DNA of 64,000 bases from Chryseolinea serpens (GCF_900129725.1 NZ_FQWQ01000003.1:62001-126000); one strand, 5' to 3'. Positions 14,260 to 23,594 are shown, counted from the stretch's first letter. Made by a program: numbers and translations. Notes: generated by a model not told the origin, from the sequence alone.

Positions 14260-16107
14260 TTATCGCGTGAACTTGTACAAAAGACCGATACTGACACCCG
14301 GCCGGTATTGCTTCAGCGTGAAAGGAACCTGGAGCGTTTCGTTCACCAGCCAGGTCCGCGTAACAGAGGGCTGTACGATGACCGTGAGGTGACCATTCAG
14401 CGTCATCTCGGCGCGATACAATACCTGGTAGTTCAAATAACTGGATGAGGCGTTGTCATAAGGCTCGCCGGATGAAGCATGGCTCAGCCCTTTTTGATAT
14501 TGAAGTCCCAGCCCGATCTTATGCGAAAGCCGGCTTTCCTTCAGCGTATACAAAACGCCGGCCTGTGCGCCGACGTTCAGCATGCTGTAGGAAACAGAAC
14601 GCTCTGTCGTGTTCGGTTCGACAGTATAGGAAAGATCGTCGCCACTATTTTGGATGACGAAGCTGCCTGAGCTTTGATAGGTGTATCGCAAGGTTTGCGA
14701 CTGGTGATAGACCGACAAACCTGCGAAGTACTCAAGCTTCTTTGCCAATCGACCCTGCACGCCAAACTCCAACCCAAGCCCAAGCCTGTCGGCCGAAAGG
14801 ATGGAAGGCTTGTTGAATTTCTGAATGATCACCCCGTCGCGAGCCGAGGGTGTGGCGGTGTGAAAGGAGAGGGTGGGGCTGAACAGCGCGTAAAATGAAA
14901 TGCCCTCCCGTTTCTTTTTTGGGCGGTTATAGGGGAGGGGCCTTTGCCCGTCTGTGACAGCAGAGTCTGCATTGGATAGATTGGTAAAAACCTTTTCCTG
15001 TTGGGATGAATCGCCAGCGATGGGTTGGCTGTGTAAATTTTGTGTTGACAAGGTCGTTGATGATTTAATGCCATCTGCCGGTTTGATTGCCTGCGGACCG
15101 TTGGCTGATGAGGGGTGAAGTGAAGATTCTTGTTTCGCAGATCCCACGGATCCGACGTCTGCCCCATCAAACGCTTTTGTCTCCGTTGTTGATAGGGTCG
15201 TTGTAGATTTAGTTCCGTCCGGTTTGATCGCTTGCAGACCTTGAGATGATAAGTTGTTAAGAGAAGATTCCTGTTTTGCCGATCCCTGAGATCCGTCGGC
15301 GACCACATCAAACGCTTTTGCCTCCGGTGTTGATAGTGTCGTTGTCGATCTGGTTCTATCCGCCGGTTTGATCGGTTGCCGATCGTGGGACGATAAATTG
15401 TTAAGTGAAGATTCTTGTTTCGCAGATCCCAGGGATCTGTCAGCGACCGCATCAAACGCTTTGGCCTCTGTGTACGATGTGCTTTGATCCGGTTGTAAAT
15501 TGGAATGACGATCCTGGTTCGATGCCGGGTCGATGGATGAAACGAGCGATGAGCCTGAAGCCTGGCTTGCCGGGGGACGTGCCCCGGTTTGTGAATCGAA
15601 ATCGGATGACAGATCACGTGCTGATCCTGAAGGTTGACTCAACGAACGTGCACCCCTTACTTTCGAACTTATGCCTGAACCTGCATCAGGTAAAGATGAC
15701 CCCGGCCGCTGATTTGATCGCGTGCTTTTTTTGTTCGTAAAGGTGTCAGGGGTGAGTCCTTGTTGGCCGGCCTGCGGCAAAGCATCTTTTGCACCTGCAT
15801 TCTCCTCACGAATTTGCGACCCGGTTGCATGATCCGGCACGATGCTCTCCAGGGATGCTGACTTTGGTTGAGCGATGGCCAGCGGATTACCTCCAGCCTC
15901 CTGAGCCGACCTATACCCCAAAGCCCAGCCCAAAGCCGCCACCACCACGATCCCGGCAAATTGATTCATCCACGGTGACCATACCGGTTTGCTCGACGGC
16001 AGGCCGGCGGCGATCTTTTGCCAGAGGTCGTCGTCGGGTTGCTCCGTGTAGTTGCTCAGGCGGTTTTCCAGCGCCTTGAACGCTTCGTGTTCACGCAAGT
16101 TTTTCAT
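14260..16107 (-). CDS. Sigma-factor-linked protein with inner-membrane span, repeat linker and outer-membrane beta-barrel
   Basis: A 615-residue protein in four parts. Residues 1-47 are a short, probably cytoplasmic helical segment (ENRLSNYTEQPDDDLWQKIA). Residues 49-64 form one membrane span (FAGIVVVAALGWALGY). Residues 65-400 are a Ser/Gln/Asp/Pro-rich linker with three 47-48-residue repeats, each containing KAFD and SAKQESS. Residues 402-615 alternate amphipathic strands and end in YKFTR, typical of an outer-membrane barrel. There is no signal peptide. The gene overlaps the ECF sigma factor by 17 bp, so the N-terminus may bind that sigma factor as an anti-sigma. One chain linking both membranes is an inference from hydropathy. 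Confidence 0.65.
   Translation of the reverse strand: MKNLREHEAFKALENRLSNYTEQPDDDLWQKIAAGLPSSKPVWSPWMNQFAGIVVVAALGWALGYRSAQEAGGNPLAIAQPKSASLESIVPDHATGSQIREENAGAKDALPQAGQQGLTPDTFTNKKSTRSNQRPGSSLPDAGSGISSKVRGARSLSQPSGSARDLSSDFDSQTGARPPASQASGSSLVSSIDPASNQDRHSNLQPDQSTSYTEAKAFDAVADRSLGSAKQESSLNNLSSHDRQPIKPADRTRSTTTLSTPEAKAFDVVADGSQGSAKQESSLNNLSSQGLQAIKPDGTKSTTTLSTTETKAFDGADVGSVGSAKQESSLHPSSANGPQAIKPADGIKSSTTLSTQNLHSQPIAGDSSQQEKVFTNLSNADSAVTDGQRPLPYNRPKKKREGISFYALFSPTLSFHTATPSARDGVIIQKFNKPSILSADRLGLGLEFGVQGRLAKKLEYFAGLSVYHQSQTLRYTYQSSGSFVIQNSGDDLSYTVEPNTTERSVSYSMLNVGAQAGVLYTLKESRLSHKIGLGLQYQKGLSHASSGEPYDNASSSYLNYQVLYRAEMTLNGHLTVIVQPSVTRTWLVNETLQVPFTLKQYRPGVSIGLLYKFTR
15042..15471 (-). repeat. Three in-frame ~144-bp repeats in the linker of the sigma-linked protein
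   Basis: Three direct repeats, encoding residues about 213-355, recur with Phe of KAFD at 218, 266 and 313. Later copies differ by small substitutions and one codon less. They lie entirely in the disordered-looking linker, so copy number would change its length without touching the membrane domains. Confidence 0.75.
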
Positions 16108-16654
16108 AGTAATGTGTCAGGTTCTGACATTTTAATTTTTTTTTCAGCAGCAGTTTCGCGTGGTGGAACTGCGAACGCGAAGTGCCCTCCGTCACCTGCA
16201 GCATGTCGGCGATCTCGGCATGGCTATAGCCTTCGATGGCAAACAAGTTGAACACCACCCGACAGCCGTCGGGCAATTCGTTGATGAGGGTGAGCAGGTA
16301 TTCATCTGAAAAATTTTGGATGTCGGTGTACAACTCTGCGCCATCCTGGTTTTCGTTTTCGGTTGCCGGTGTAAAGATCATATCATGCTTCTTGGTGCGG
16401 TGATATTGATTGATGGCGGTGTGCACCACGGTGGCCTTCATCCAGGCTTCCAGTTTTTCGGGCGACGCCAGCTGGTTCAGGTTGGTGAATATTTTTACAA
16501 ACGCATCCTGCAAAACATCCTGCGCTTGCTCGCGGTCGCGCGTATAGCGGCGGCACAGGCCCATCAGCTTGCCTTTGAAAAGATCGTATAACATGCGCTG
16601 TGCCTTGGGCTCGCCCTGCTTGCAGCGTTCGAATAAATCGTAATGGCGGCTCAT
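16091..16654 (-). CDS. ECF-type RNA polymerase sigma-70 factor
   Basis: A 187-residue protein with sigma region 2 (YDLFKGKLMGLCRRYTRD, then EQAQDVLQDAFVKIFTNL) and region 4 (INELPDGCRVVFNLFAIEGY, then SHAEIADMLQVTEGTSRSQ). Length and spacing match extracytoplasmic-function sigma factors of Bacteroidota. It should direct transcription in response to an envelope signal; the partner is most likely the overlapping membrane-barrel gene. The promoters it recognises are unknown. ATG 16654 gives a standard N-terminus. Confidence 0.9.
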   Translation of the reverse strand: MSRHYDLFERCKQGEPKAQRMLYDLFKGKLMGLCRRYTRDREQAQDVLQDAFVKIFTNLNQLASPEKLEAWMKATVVHTAINQYHRTKKHDMIFTPATENENQDGAELYTDIQNFSDEYLLTLINELPDGCRVVFNLFAIEGYSHAEIADMLQVTEGTSRSQFHHAKLLLKKKLKCQNLTHYYEKLA

Positions 16655-16724
16655 GCAGTAACGGTAGAAGCCCTCCCTTGCGGGAAGGCCTGTGAGGAGT
16701 ATTTTTTTAGGGTCATGTCGAAGG

Positions 16725-17741
16725 TTAACGGCTTACTTTGATGACCACTTTCGCCTGCCGGCACACGGCGTCGCGACACAATTGATAGCGCAGCGAATCG
16801 GTACGCGAAGTGCCCGCCGGCAGGTTGTCTGGCGTATACGTTACACCATCCCAACCGATCCGTGCCTGCCCGTACAACGGAGCCTTGGCAATGCTCAGCG
16901 TATAGCCGTACGACGTGGTATCGCAAAGATTGTCGTTGGCAAAGACGCGAAGCAATACGGTGTCGGCCTTTAACGTGTCGGGGTTGATCTGGAGCGTGTC
17001 GCCCAGCAACTTGAATGTGCACGCGGGCGTCTTGGGGGCGGCAGAGATGTAGACGTAGCCGAAAGAAAGCTTTTTCATGTCGCGTGACTGGATCTTGTAG
17101 AGGAGCGAGTCGCCTTTCGTGTAAGACGCGCCAGCCGTGTAGATGATCTTGTTGTTCACCACGTCCGCACTGCCATGACGCGGGCCGGTGTTGTTGCCTT
17201 GCCAGAAAACGCTTACCTGGTAGTCGAGGGTGTCGATGCCACAAAGCTTGTCGTTGGCCAATACATCGATGGTGAGGGGGTGGTCGCCGTGGAAATTGTA
17301 AACGTAGTCGTCGGCCGGGTAGAGGCCGCAGGGCAGTTTGGTGGAGTCGGGCTCTACCACGATCACTACCGTATCCTTGGCCAATATTTCGTGACTTTCA
17401 GAATAAACGGTGAATTCAAAGGTGTCGCGTGTGCTGGCGTTCCGGTTGTTGGGGGCATAACGCAACAGCCCCAGGCCGAGGGAGGAAAGCTTGCCTTTGC
17501 TGGTGGGCTGTGTCACCGACAGGGTCACCGGCAGGTTCGTCCGGATCATCTCGTTCAGGTCGATGACGGACGCGCGGTTGTTGGATACATAAACTTCAGT
17601 GCCATTCAGATCTGTGGTGGGGTTGAGCACGTCGGGGTCTTCTTTCAGGGTGTCGCATGCTGTAAAACAGAGCGCCAGGGCACTCATCAATAAAATCCCG
17701 AAAAGAATTTCTGACTTCAGGAATATTTTAGTTGTTTTCAT
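16725..17741 (-). CDS. Cell-surface lipoprotein with Ig-like/cadherin-like domains
   Basis: A 338-residue protein. After MKTTKIFLKSEI comes a hydrophobic stretch ending in the lipobox FTAC, so it is an exported lipoprotein. Three beta-rich segments of about 90-100 residues follow, in the style of bacterial Ig-like or VCBS/cadherin-like domains: each has PxxYG or SKGKL loops, xYTP/YAP strands (LLRYAPNN, VTYTPDN) and DVLANDKLC or VFANDNLC, typical of such repeats. It probably has a structural or adhesive role outside the cell. It is 70 bp upstream of the ECF sigma gene on the same strand, so it may belong to the same unit. Confidence 0.7.
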   Translation of the reverse strand: MKTTKIFLKSEILFGILLMSALALCFTACDTLKEDPDVLNPTTDLNGTEVYVSNNRASVIDLNEMIRTNLPVTLSVTQPTSKGKLSSLGLGLLRYAPNNRNASTRDTFEFTVYSESHEILAKDTVVIVVEPDSTKLPCGLYPADDYVYNFHGDHPLTIDVLANDKLCGIDTLDYQVSVFWQGNNTGPRHGSADVVNNKIIYTAGASYTKGDSLLYKIQSRDMKKLSFGYVYISAAPKTPACTFKLLGDTLQINPDTLKADTVLLRVFANDNLCDTTSYGYTLSIAKAPLYGQARIGWDGVTYTPDNLPAGTSRTDSLRYQLCRDAVCRQAKVVIKVSR

Positions 17742-17824
17742 GTTTGTACGATTAGGCTTCCACCGGGTAAGACCTTTTGCGGGGAGATAACGTTGGACAG
17801 GCTGATAAATTTTTTTTAAAAATA

Positions 17825-19096
17825 ATGAACCACAGAACCATAACCGCCGAGCTCCTCACGATAGGAGACGAAATCCTTTACGGACAAATCACCGACACCA
17901 ACGCCCAATGGATGAGTATCGAACTCGGCCTGGCCGGCATCAAAGTAGTGCGCAAAACCAGTGTGGGCGACGTTGAGGGCGAGATCCTCACCGCTTTGGC
18001 CGAAGCTGAACAACGCGTGGACATCGTGCTCATCACCGGCGGCCTGGGCCCGACCAACGACGACCTGACCAAGCCCTGCCTGGCCAAATACTTTGGCTGC
18101 GGTCTGAAAATGAACGAAGAAGCCCTGGCAGAGGTAACGGCATTTTTTGCCAGCCGCGGTCGCGAGCTCACGGCCGTGAACCGTCAGCAAGCCGCGTTGC
18201 CGGAGTGTTGTGAAAAGATCACCAACAAAATGGGCACCGCCCCGGGCATGTGGTTCCATCGAAACGGAAAAGTGTTTGTCTCCATGCCGGGCGTGCCACA
18301 CGAGATGAAACGCATGATGACCGACCTCGTCATCCCCAAACTAAAACAGACCTTCTCCACACCCGTCATCGTGCACAAGGTGATCCGCACGGTGGGCATT
18401 GGCGAATCGTTCCTGGCCGAGAAAATTGCCGCATGGGAAAATGCCCTGCCGCCACACATCAAGCTGGCCTACCTGCCCAGCCTCGGCGAAGTGAAGCTGC
18501 GGCTCACGGCCATCGGCGACACCGAAGCAGAACTGAAAGCAGAGACCGACGCCCTCAGTGACCAATTGCAAACTATCGCCGGCAGTTTCATCTATGGTCA
18601 TGGCGAAGAACCCCTGGAAGTGATGGTGGGCAAACTGCTGCGCGAAGCCAAGCTCACACTCTCCATTGCCGAGAGCTGTACCGGAGGATATCTCTCACAT
18701 CTCATCACCAGCGTGCCGGGCTGCTCCGACTACTACCTGGGCACCATGATCCCCTATTCCTACGACATAAAAATGCGCCAGCTTGGGGTGAGACCTGAGG
18801 TGCTGGAAAAATACGGGGCCGTGAGCGAGCCCACCATCATCGAAATGGCCAACATTGTCCGCGCCAAATTCAACACCCACATCGGAGTGGCTACCAGCGG
18901 CATCGCCGGCCCAGGCGGAGCCACGCCGGAGAAACCGGTAGGCACGGTCTGGATCGCTTTTTCGGACAAGGACAAAACGGTCACACGAAAGCTGCAACTT
19001 TCCCCAGACCGGGAGATCAATATTAAGATGGCATCGGTGGCCGTGTTGAATTTGATACGGCAGAATGTGGGGAAATCGGTAGTCAGGACCCAGTAG
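17825..19096 (+). CDS. cinA: CinA: MoCF/MoaB-like domain plus nicotinamide-nucleotide amidase domain
   Basis: A 423-residue protein. The N-terminal MoCF-like domain has AELLTIGDEILYGQITDTNA and TGGLGPTNDDLTKP; the C-terminal PncC domain has SIAESCTGGYLSHLITSVPG and TSGIAGPGGATPEKPVGTVW. CinA proteins hydrolyse ADP-ribose-type compounds and deamidate nicotinamide mononucleotide, in pyridine nucleotide salvage; the competence name is historical. ATG 17825 is chosen because homologs begin MxxxxAELLTIGDEIL; a longer frame from 17777 lacks similarity. The last residues (SVVRTQ) are encoded by the low-complexity repeat that follows, so the original C-terminus may have been altered. Confidence 0.92.
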   Translation: MNHRTITAELLTIGDEILYGQITDTNAQWMSIELGLAGIKVVRKTSVGDVEGEILTALAEAEQRVDIVLITGGLGPTNDDLTKPCLAKYFGCGLKMNEEALAEVTAFFASRGRELTAVNRQQAALPECCEKITNKMGTAPGMWFHRNGKVFVSMPGVPHEMKRMMTDLVIPKLKQTFSTPVIVHKVIRTVGIGESFLAEKIAAWENALPPHIKLAYLPSLGEVKLRLTAIGDTEAELKAETDALSDQLQTIAGSFIYGHGEEPLEVMVGKLLREAKLTLSIAESCTGGYLSHLITSVPGCSDYYLGTMIPYSYDIKMRQLGVRPEVLEKYGAVSEPTIIEMANIVRAKFNTHIGVATSGIAGPGGATPEKPVGTVWIAFSDKDKTVTRKLQLSPDREINIKMASVAVLNLIRQNVGKSVVRTQ

Positions 19097-19388
19097 TCAG
19101 TAGCTAGTAGCCAGTAGTCAGTAGCCTGGAGTTAGAATTGTATTCAGGGAGTAAATTCAAGGGAACTTGTATTTTTGTATTTGCTCTGCATTTGGTAAAT
19201 CCCCGACCAAACAGATACCATTCGGCCCAAAAAAGGACTTCGGCCATAACGATGGCTTCTTGTTCTTAAATTCTAGCTCCGGATTCTAATCTGGATTCTG
19301 AATACTGACTACTGAATACTGAATTCTGGCTACTGAATACTGACTACTGACTACTGGCTCCTGGCTCCTGGATTCTGGCTCCTGAAAT
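19089..19388. repeat. Low-complexity CAGTAGTCAGTAGCC-type repeats in inverted arrangement
   Basis: At 19089-19135 the plus strand carries AGTAGTCAGTAGC units. At about 19262-19388 it carries the complementary type (CTGACTACTGAATACTGG, CTGGCTCCTGG) in many near-copies. The two arms can pair in RNA over tens of bases. The same type recurs at 42661-42722. The spacer has no ORF. The first arm includes the stop codon of cinA. Confidence 0.8.
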
Positions 19389-19403
19389 CTAAGCACCCAT
19401 TAA

Positions 19404-21848
19404 ATGAACCTACGTTTTCTCTGTGCGTTCCTTTTCTCGATTGCCACTGCGCATGCTCACGCGCAGACCACTATCCACGGCCGCGTCATCGACAGCGTCA
19501 GTGCTCAGCCGGTGGCCTTTGTAAGCATTGCCCTGCAAGACGGGCGGCATGGTGTCAACTCGGATATGGAGGGTAATTTTTCGCTTCGTATTCCGGCGGG
19601 GTATGAGGGATGGGTTTATTTTTCGCATGTAAGCTATCAGAAGATGAAATTGCCTTTGAAGGCTTTTCGCGGGAAGATCGTGGTGAGATTGAGACCCGGG
19701 TCGACGGTGCTTTCGGAGTTCACGGTGTTTTCGGGGGAGAATCCGGCTTTTAAGATCATCCGGCAGGCGATCGAGCATCGGAAAGAGAACGATCCGGAAA
19801 ACCTGAGCTCCTATAGCTACACGTCCTATTCCAAGTTTATCATTAGTCCATCCGAACCCAATCACAAGACCGACTCGATCATGCAGGCGCTCCGGCAACG
19901 GCCCGATAGCGTGAAGCTCACCAAGGATCAGAAATCGCTGTTGCAATTCGATGCCATCGCCGACTCGGCGAACCTGTTTCTGAGTGAGTCGGTTTCCACG
20001 AAGAAAGTGTTGCATCCGGGACAGGTCAAGGAAGAGTTGTTGGCCTATCGCATTTCGGGATACAAAAGCCCCATGTTTAGCAGCGCCGCGATGGACGGAC
20101 AGCCGTTCGCGTTCTATGACGAGAACATCAACTTGTTTGGAAAAGACTTTATCAACCCGCTGCAACCCGGCACCTTCCGGCGCTATGATTTCAACCTGGT
20201 GGACACCACGTTTTACCAGGCGGATACCGTATACGTTATTCAATTCGCGCCGCGCGACAAAAAACTATTCAACGGTTTGGAAGGCATCCTCTCCATCGCG
20301 GTGGATGGCTATGCGGTGAAAAATGTGGCGGCCACGGCGGCCGATCCGGTGGGGTTGGTGGGCATCCGCATTCAACAAGAGTATGAAAAAATAGACGGGC
20401 ATTGGTTTCCCGTACAACTCAACACCGATCTCGATTTTCACGACCTGGTGTTTGCCGGCCGAAGCATGAAAGCACAGCAACTCAATTTTTTAAGAGATGT
20501 CCGGATCAATCCCGAATTAAACAAAAAGGAATTTGGCGACATCGTGATGGAACTCGCCCCCGTGCGCAAAGATCTGAACGCGTCAATCCTGGAAACCCAT
20601 CGCATCCGGCCATTGGAGCGACGCGAGTTGAACACATACACCTTTCTGGATTCGGCCATGCGCAAAATTCGCTGGCTCGACGGCGTCTTTGAAGCGCTGG
20701 TCACCGGCACAGTCCCCGTGGGGTGGGCCGATGTGGATTTGAGCAAGGTGATGTCGTTCAATGCCTATGAGAGCGCCCGGTTTGGGATGGGGCTGTATAC
20801 CAACGATCGCGTTTCCAAACTTGTGCGGGTGGGAGGCTACTATGGCTATGGCATCAGCGACCGGGAATCCAAGTATGGCGGAGAGGTGAAGTTCACGTTT
20901 AACCGGAACCGCGACTTGTACCTGCGCCTGTCCTACGCACATGATATCTATGAGACGGGTTCCCTCCACGACAACAAGGAAGGGCAATACCTCAGCAGCG
21001 CATCGTTCCGGCAGTGGACCGCATCGCGATTTGACCGGATCGACAACTATAAAACCGAACTCGGCTACCGCATCCTGCCCAGCATTCACGCGCGTCTTTC
21101 GTTGTCGCACCAGCAGATCCGACCAACCTATCCCTACACCCTGGAAGTGGGCGGCGAGCCGGCAGACGTTTTTAACATCACGGAAGCCGCGTTCACCGTG
21201 CGCTATGTGCGTCGCGAGCACTATACCAGCCTGCGGGGCAAGAAAATATTTCTGACACACAAGTTCCCCGTCGTCACGTTCACCCTCACCAAGGCGATCC
21301 CCCTTTTCGATGCGTCGGATTTCAACTATACGATCTATGATGTCACGATAAAGCACCAGACCAAATACAGCGGCTTTGGAAAGACGGTCATCAATCTCAC
21401 GGGTGGTGTGGTCGACGGTGTGGCGCCGTATGGGAAACTGTTCAATGGCCGCGGGGCGAAGACGTCGTCGTTTTATGTGGAAAGCTATTTCCAGACCATG
21501 GGCTTATATGAATTTGCAGCCTCGCGATATGCCGGTCTGTTCCTGCGTCATAATTTTGGGAACGTGCTGATCAATAAAAAATATTCAAAACCCGAACTGC
21601 TCATCTTTCAAAACGCGGCCATCGGTTCCTTGGACCACCGCCAGCTTCATACGGACCTGCTCATGCAAAGCATGGACAAGGGATATCTGGAGTCCGGTGT
21701 GGGGATGGACAATATTATCCGGATACCCTACTTCGGGTTGGGCTTCTTCAATTTCGGGGGCTCTGTCTTTTACCGCTACGGCCCGTATCGCTTCGTCAAC
21801 CAGCAGGACAATTTTGCTTATCGGATCAACTTTACGTTCACCTTCTGA
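19404..21848 (+). CDS. DUF5686 outer-membrane protein with carboxypeptidase-regulatory-like domain
   Basis: An 814-residue protein. It has a signal peptide (MNLRFLCAFLFSIATAHAHA), then a CarboxypepD-regulatory-like beta-sandwich at about 22-110 (IHGRVIDSVSAQPVAFVSIA, NSDMEGNFSLRIP). The DUF5686 region follows and the chain ends in a string of beta-strands with C-terminal YRINFTFTF, the aromatic end of an outer-membrane barrel. The family is common in Bacteroidota and its function is not established. It is unusually close to the repeat region upstream, so its promoter probably lies in or next to those repeats. TATTTTTG at 19170-19177 resembles the Bacteroidota -7 element, without a clear -33 partner. 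Confidence 0.85.
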   Translation: MNLRFLCAFLFSIATAHAHAQTTIHGRVIDSVSAQPVAFVSIALQDGRHGVNSDMEGNFSLRIPAGYEGWVYFSHVSYQKMKLPLKAFRGKIVVRLRPGSTVLSEFTVFSGENPAFKIIRQAIEHRKENDPENLSSYSYTSYSKFIISPSEPNHKTDSIMQALRQRPDSVKLTKDQKSLLQFDAIADSANLFLSESVSTKKVLHPGQVKEELLAYRISGYKSPMFSSAAMDGQPFAFYDENINLFGKDFINPLQPGTFRRYDFNLVDTTFYQADTVYVIQFAPRDKKLFNGLEGILSIAVDGYAVKNVAATAADPVGLVGIRIQQEYEKIDGHWFPVQLNTDLDFHDLVFAGRSMKAQQLNFLRDVRINPELNKKEFGDIVMELAPVRKDLNASILETHRIRPLERRELNTYTFLDSAMRKIRWLDGVFEALVTGTVPVGWADVDLSKVMSFNAYESARFGMGLYTNDRVSKLVRVGGYYGYGISDRESKYGGEVKFTFNRNRDLYLRLSYAHDIYETGSLHDNKEGQYLSSASFRQWTASRFDRIDNYKTELGYRILPSIHARLSLSHQQIRPTYPYTLEVGGEPADVFNITEAAFTVRYVRREHYTSLRGKKIFLTHKFPVVTFTLTKAIPLFDASDFNYTIYDVTIKHQTKYSGFGKTVINLTGGVVDGVAPYGKLFNGRGAKTSSFYVESYFQTMGLYEFAASRYAGLFLRHNFGNVLINKKYSKPELLIFQNAAIGSLDHRQLHTDLLMQSMDKGYLESGVGMDNIIRIPYFGLGFFNFGGSVFYRYGPYRFVNQQDNFAYRINFTFTF

Positions 21849-22076
21849 TTCCTGTGCCGAACCCTTGGGCAAACTTCCGGTTGTCAGGTTTGTTGCCGGG
21901 CATTTTGGCTAATGTTTGTATGGAAATCCTCCAACCGATGACTTTCTCTTTCTTCTACAAAGCGGTCGATACGCCAAATAAAAGTTTGAAAATCCGGGAT
22001 CGAAAACGATCTCATAACAAGCCATATTTTTAAAAGCCAAAAGTGTTAACTTGCGGCGAAACCATTGAAAAGACTC

Positions 22077-23393
22077 ATGGCGCAAGTAGAACTGATCATG
22101 CCTAAAATGGGCGAAAGCATTATGGAGGCCACCATTTTATCCTGGTTGAAAAAGCCCGGCGATAAAATTGAGCAGGACGAATCCGTGCTGGAAGTGGCCA
22201 CCGATAAAGTGGACACCGAAGTGCCGTCGACACATGCCGGCGTGCTCAAAGAGATCCTCGCCAAGCAAGGTGACGTAGTGAAGGTGGGCAGTCCCATTGC
22301 CATCATCGAATCCAATGTGGAGGCGGGTGCTGCAGCAAGCGCCCCCGTCGCGCCTGCAAAAACGACGTCTATGCCTGCCGTTGCAACACACGCTACGGCT
22401 GTTCATGCGAACGGCAATGGAAACGGTGCACATGCACCGGTCGATTTCAAAGGCAGCTCGCGTTTCTATTCCCCCCTGGTGAAAAACATCGCGAAAGAAG
22501 AAAGCATTACCGTGGCCGAGTTGGAGACCATCACCGGCTCCGGGTCAGAAGGCCGCGTGACCAAGAAAGATGTGCTCGACTATGTGCAGCATCGCAAGTT
22601 GGGCGCGACGGTACAAGCGGTGCAGCATGCCGTAAACATCGGCTCGAATGGCGGCGCACCTAAAGTGCCCGTGTCGGTGAGCGGCGCAGACGAGATCATC
22701 GAGATGGACCGCATGCGCAAAATGATCGCCGAGCGCATGGTCGACTCCAAACGCACCGCCCCGCACGTAACGTCCTTTGTGGAAGCCGACGTCACCGGCG
22801 TAGTGTTCTGGAGAAACAAAATGAAGAACGAGTTCCAGAAACGCGATGGCGACACCTTAACGTTTACCCCGATCTTTATCGAAGCCGTAGCCAATGCCAT
22901 CAAGGACTATCCCATGATGAACATCCAGGTGGATGGCGACAAGATCATCAAGAAAAAAGACATCAACATCGGCATGGCCGTGGCGCTGCCGTCGGGCAAC
23001 CTCATTGTGCCCGTCATTCGCAATGCCGATCAATATAACATCAGCGGTCTGGCCAAGATCGTCAACGACCTGGCCAAGCGCGCGCGCGACAACAAGCTCA
23101 AACCCGACGAACTGGCGGGCGGCACCTTCACCATCTCCAACGTGGGATCGTTCGGCAACGTGATGGGCACACCCATCATCATGCAACCGCAGGTGGGTAT
23201 CATTGCGCTGGGCGCCATTCAGAAGAAGCCATCCGTTTTGGAGACACCCTACGGCGATGTGATCGCCATCCGCCACAAGATGTTCCTTTCGCACTCCTAC
23301 GACCACCGTGTGGTAGACGGCGCGCTGGGAGGAAGCTTTGTGCGCCGGGTAGCCGACTACCTCGAGAAGTTTGACGTGAACCGGACGGCGTAA
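22077..23393 (+). CDS. 2-oxo acid dehydrogenase complex E2 (dihydrolipoamide acyltransferase)
   Basis: A 438-residue protein. The N-terminal lipoyl domain has its acceptor Lys in EVATDKVDTEVPS (Lys 44). An Ala/Pro-rich linker leads to a peripheral subunit-binding domain (SPLVKNIAKEESI, GRVTKKDVLDYV). The catalytic domain ends with SHSYDHRVVDGALGG, carrying the HxxxD active site. It transfers acyl groups from an E1 to CoA. The lipoyl signature and shape fit branched-chain or 2-oxoglutarate types as well as pyruvate, so the substrate is undecided. E1 and E3 genes are not in the window. ATG 22077 matches family N-termini (MAQVELIMPKMGES); TTG 22065 would add four residues. Confidence 0.88.
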   Translation: MAQVELIMPKMGESIMEATILSWLKKPGDKIEQDESVLEVATDKVDTEVPSTHAGVLKEILAKQGDVVKVGSPIAIIESNVEAGAAASAPVAPAKTTSMPAVATHATAVHANGNGNGAHAPVDFKGSSRFYSPLVKNIAKEESITVAELETITGSGSEGRVTKKDVLDYVQHRKLGATVQAVQHAVNIGSNGGAPKVPVSVSGADEIIEMDRMRKMIAERMVDSKRTAPHVTSFVEADVTGVVFWRNKMKNEFQKRDGDTLTFTPIFIEAVANAIKDYPMMNIQVDGDKIIKKKDINIGMAVALPSGNLIVPVIRNADQYNISGLAKIVNDLAKRARDNKLKPDELAGGTFTISNVGSFGNVMGTPIIMQPQVGIIALGAIQKKPSVLETPYGDVIAIRHKMFLSHSYDHRVVDGALGGSFVRRVADYLEKFDVNRTA

Positions 23394-23410
23394 GGATTTT
23401 AGCCGTGTTG

Positions 23411-23504
23411 CCTTCGCTCAAGCTCCCGCCTTCGCTAAAGCTCCGGCGGGCAAGTCGGCGAGCAAGAAAGGGCGCCCTCCTTCGCTGAAGCTTCGGCGGG
23501 CAAG
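23411..23504. repeat. REP-like palindromic repeats, three units
   Basis: Three imperfect copies of CCTTCGCTGAAGCTTCGGCG, most with a GGGCAAG extension, occur at about 23411, 23428 and 23476. Each is built around AAGCTTC and can fold on itself. Two more copies in reverse orientation lie at 54786-54860. The position downstream of the E2 gene suggests REP-type intergenic elements. Confidence 0.7.
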
Positions 23505-23594
23505 CAAAGGAAATCTTTGCATTAACCTTACGTCCCCGCGCCTTTGCACTTAAACGCCCTTTGATTTCTGAGAAATTGGATTTTACTTGAGTCC

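Noticed and set aside
17777-17824. Longer start for cinA
   Set aside because: The added 16 residues have no similarity to CinA N-termini, which begin right at the ATG at 17825.
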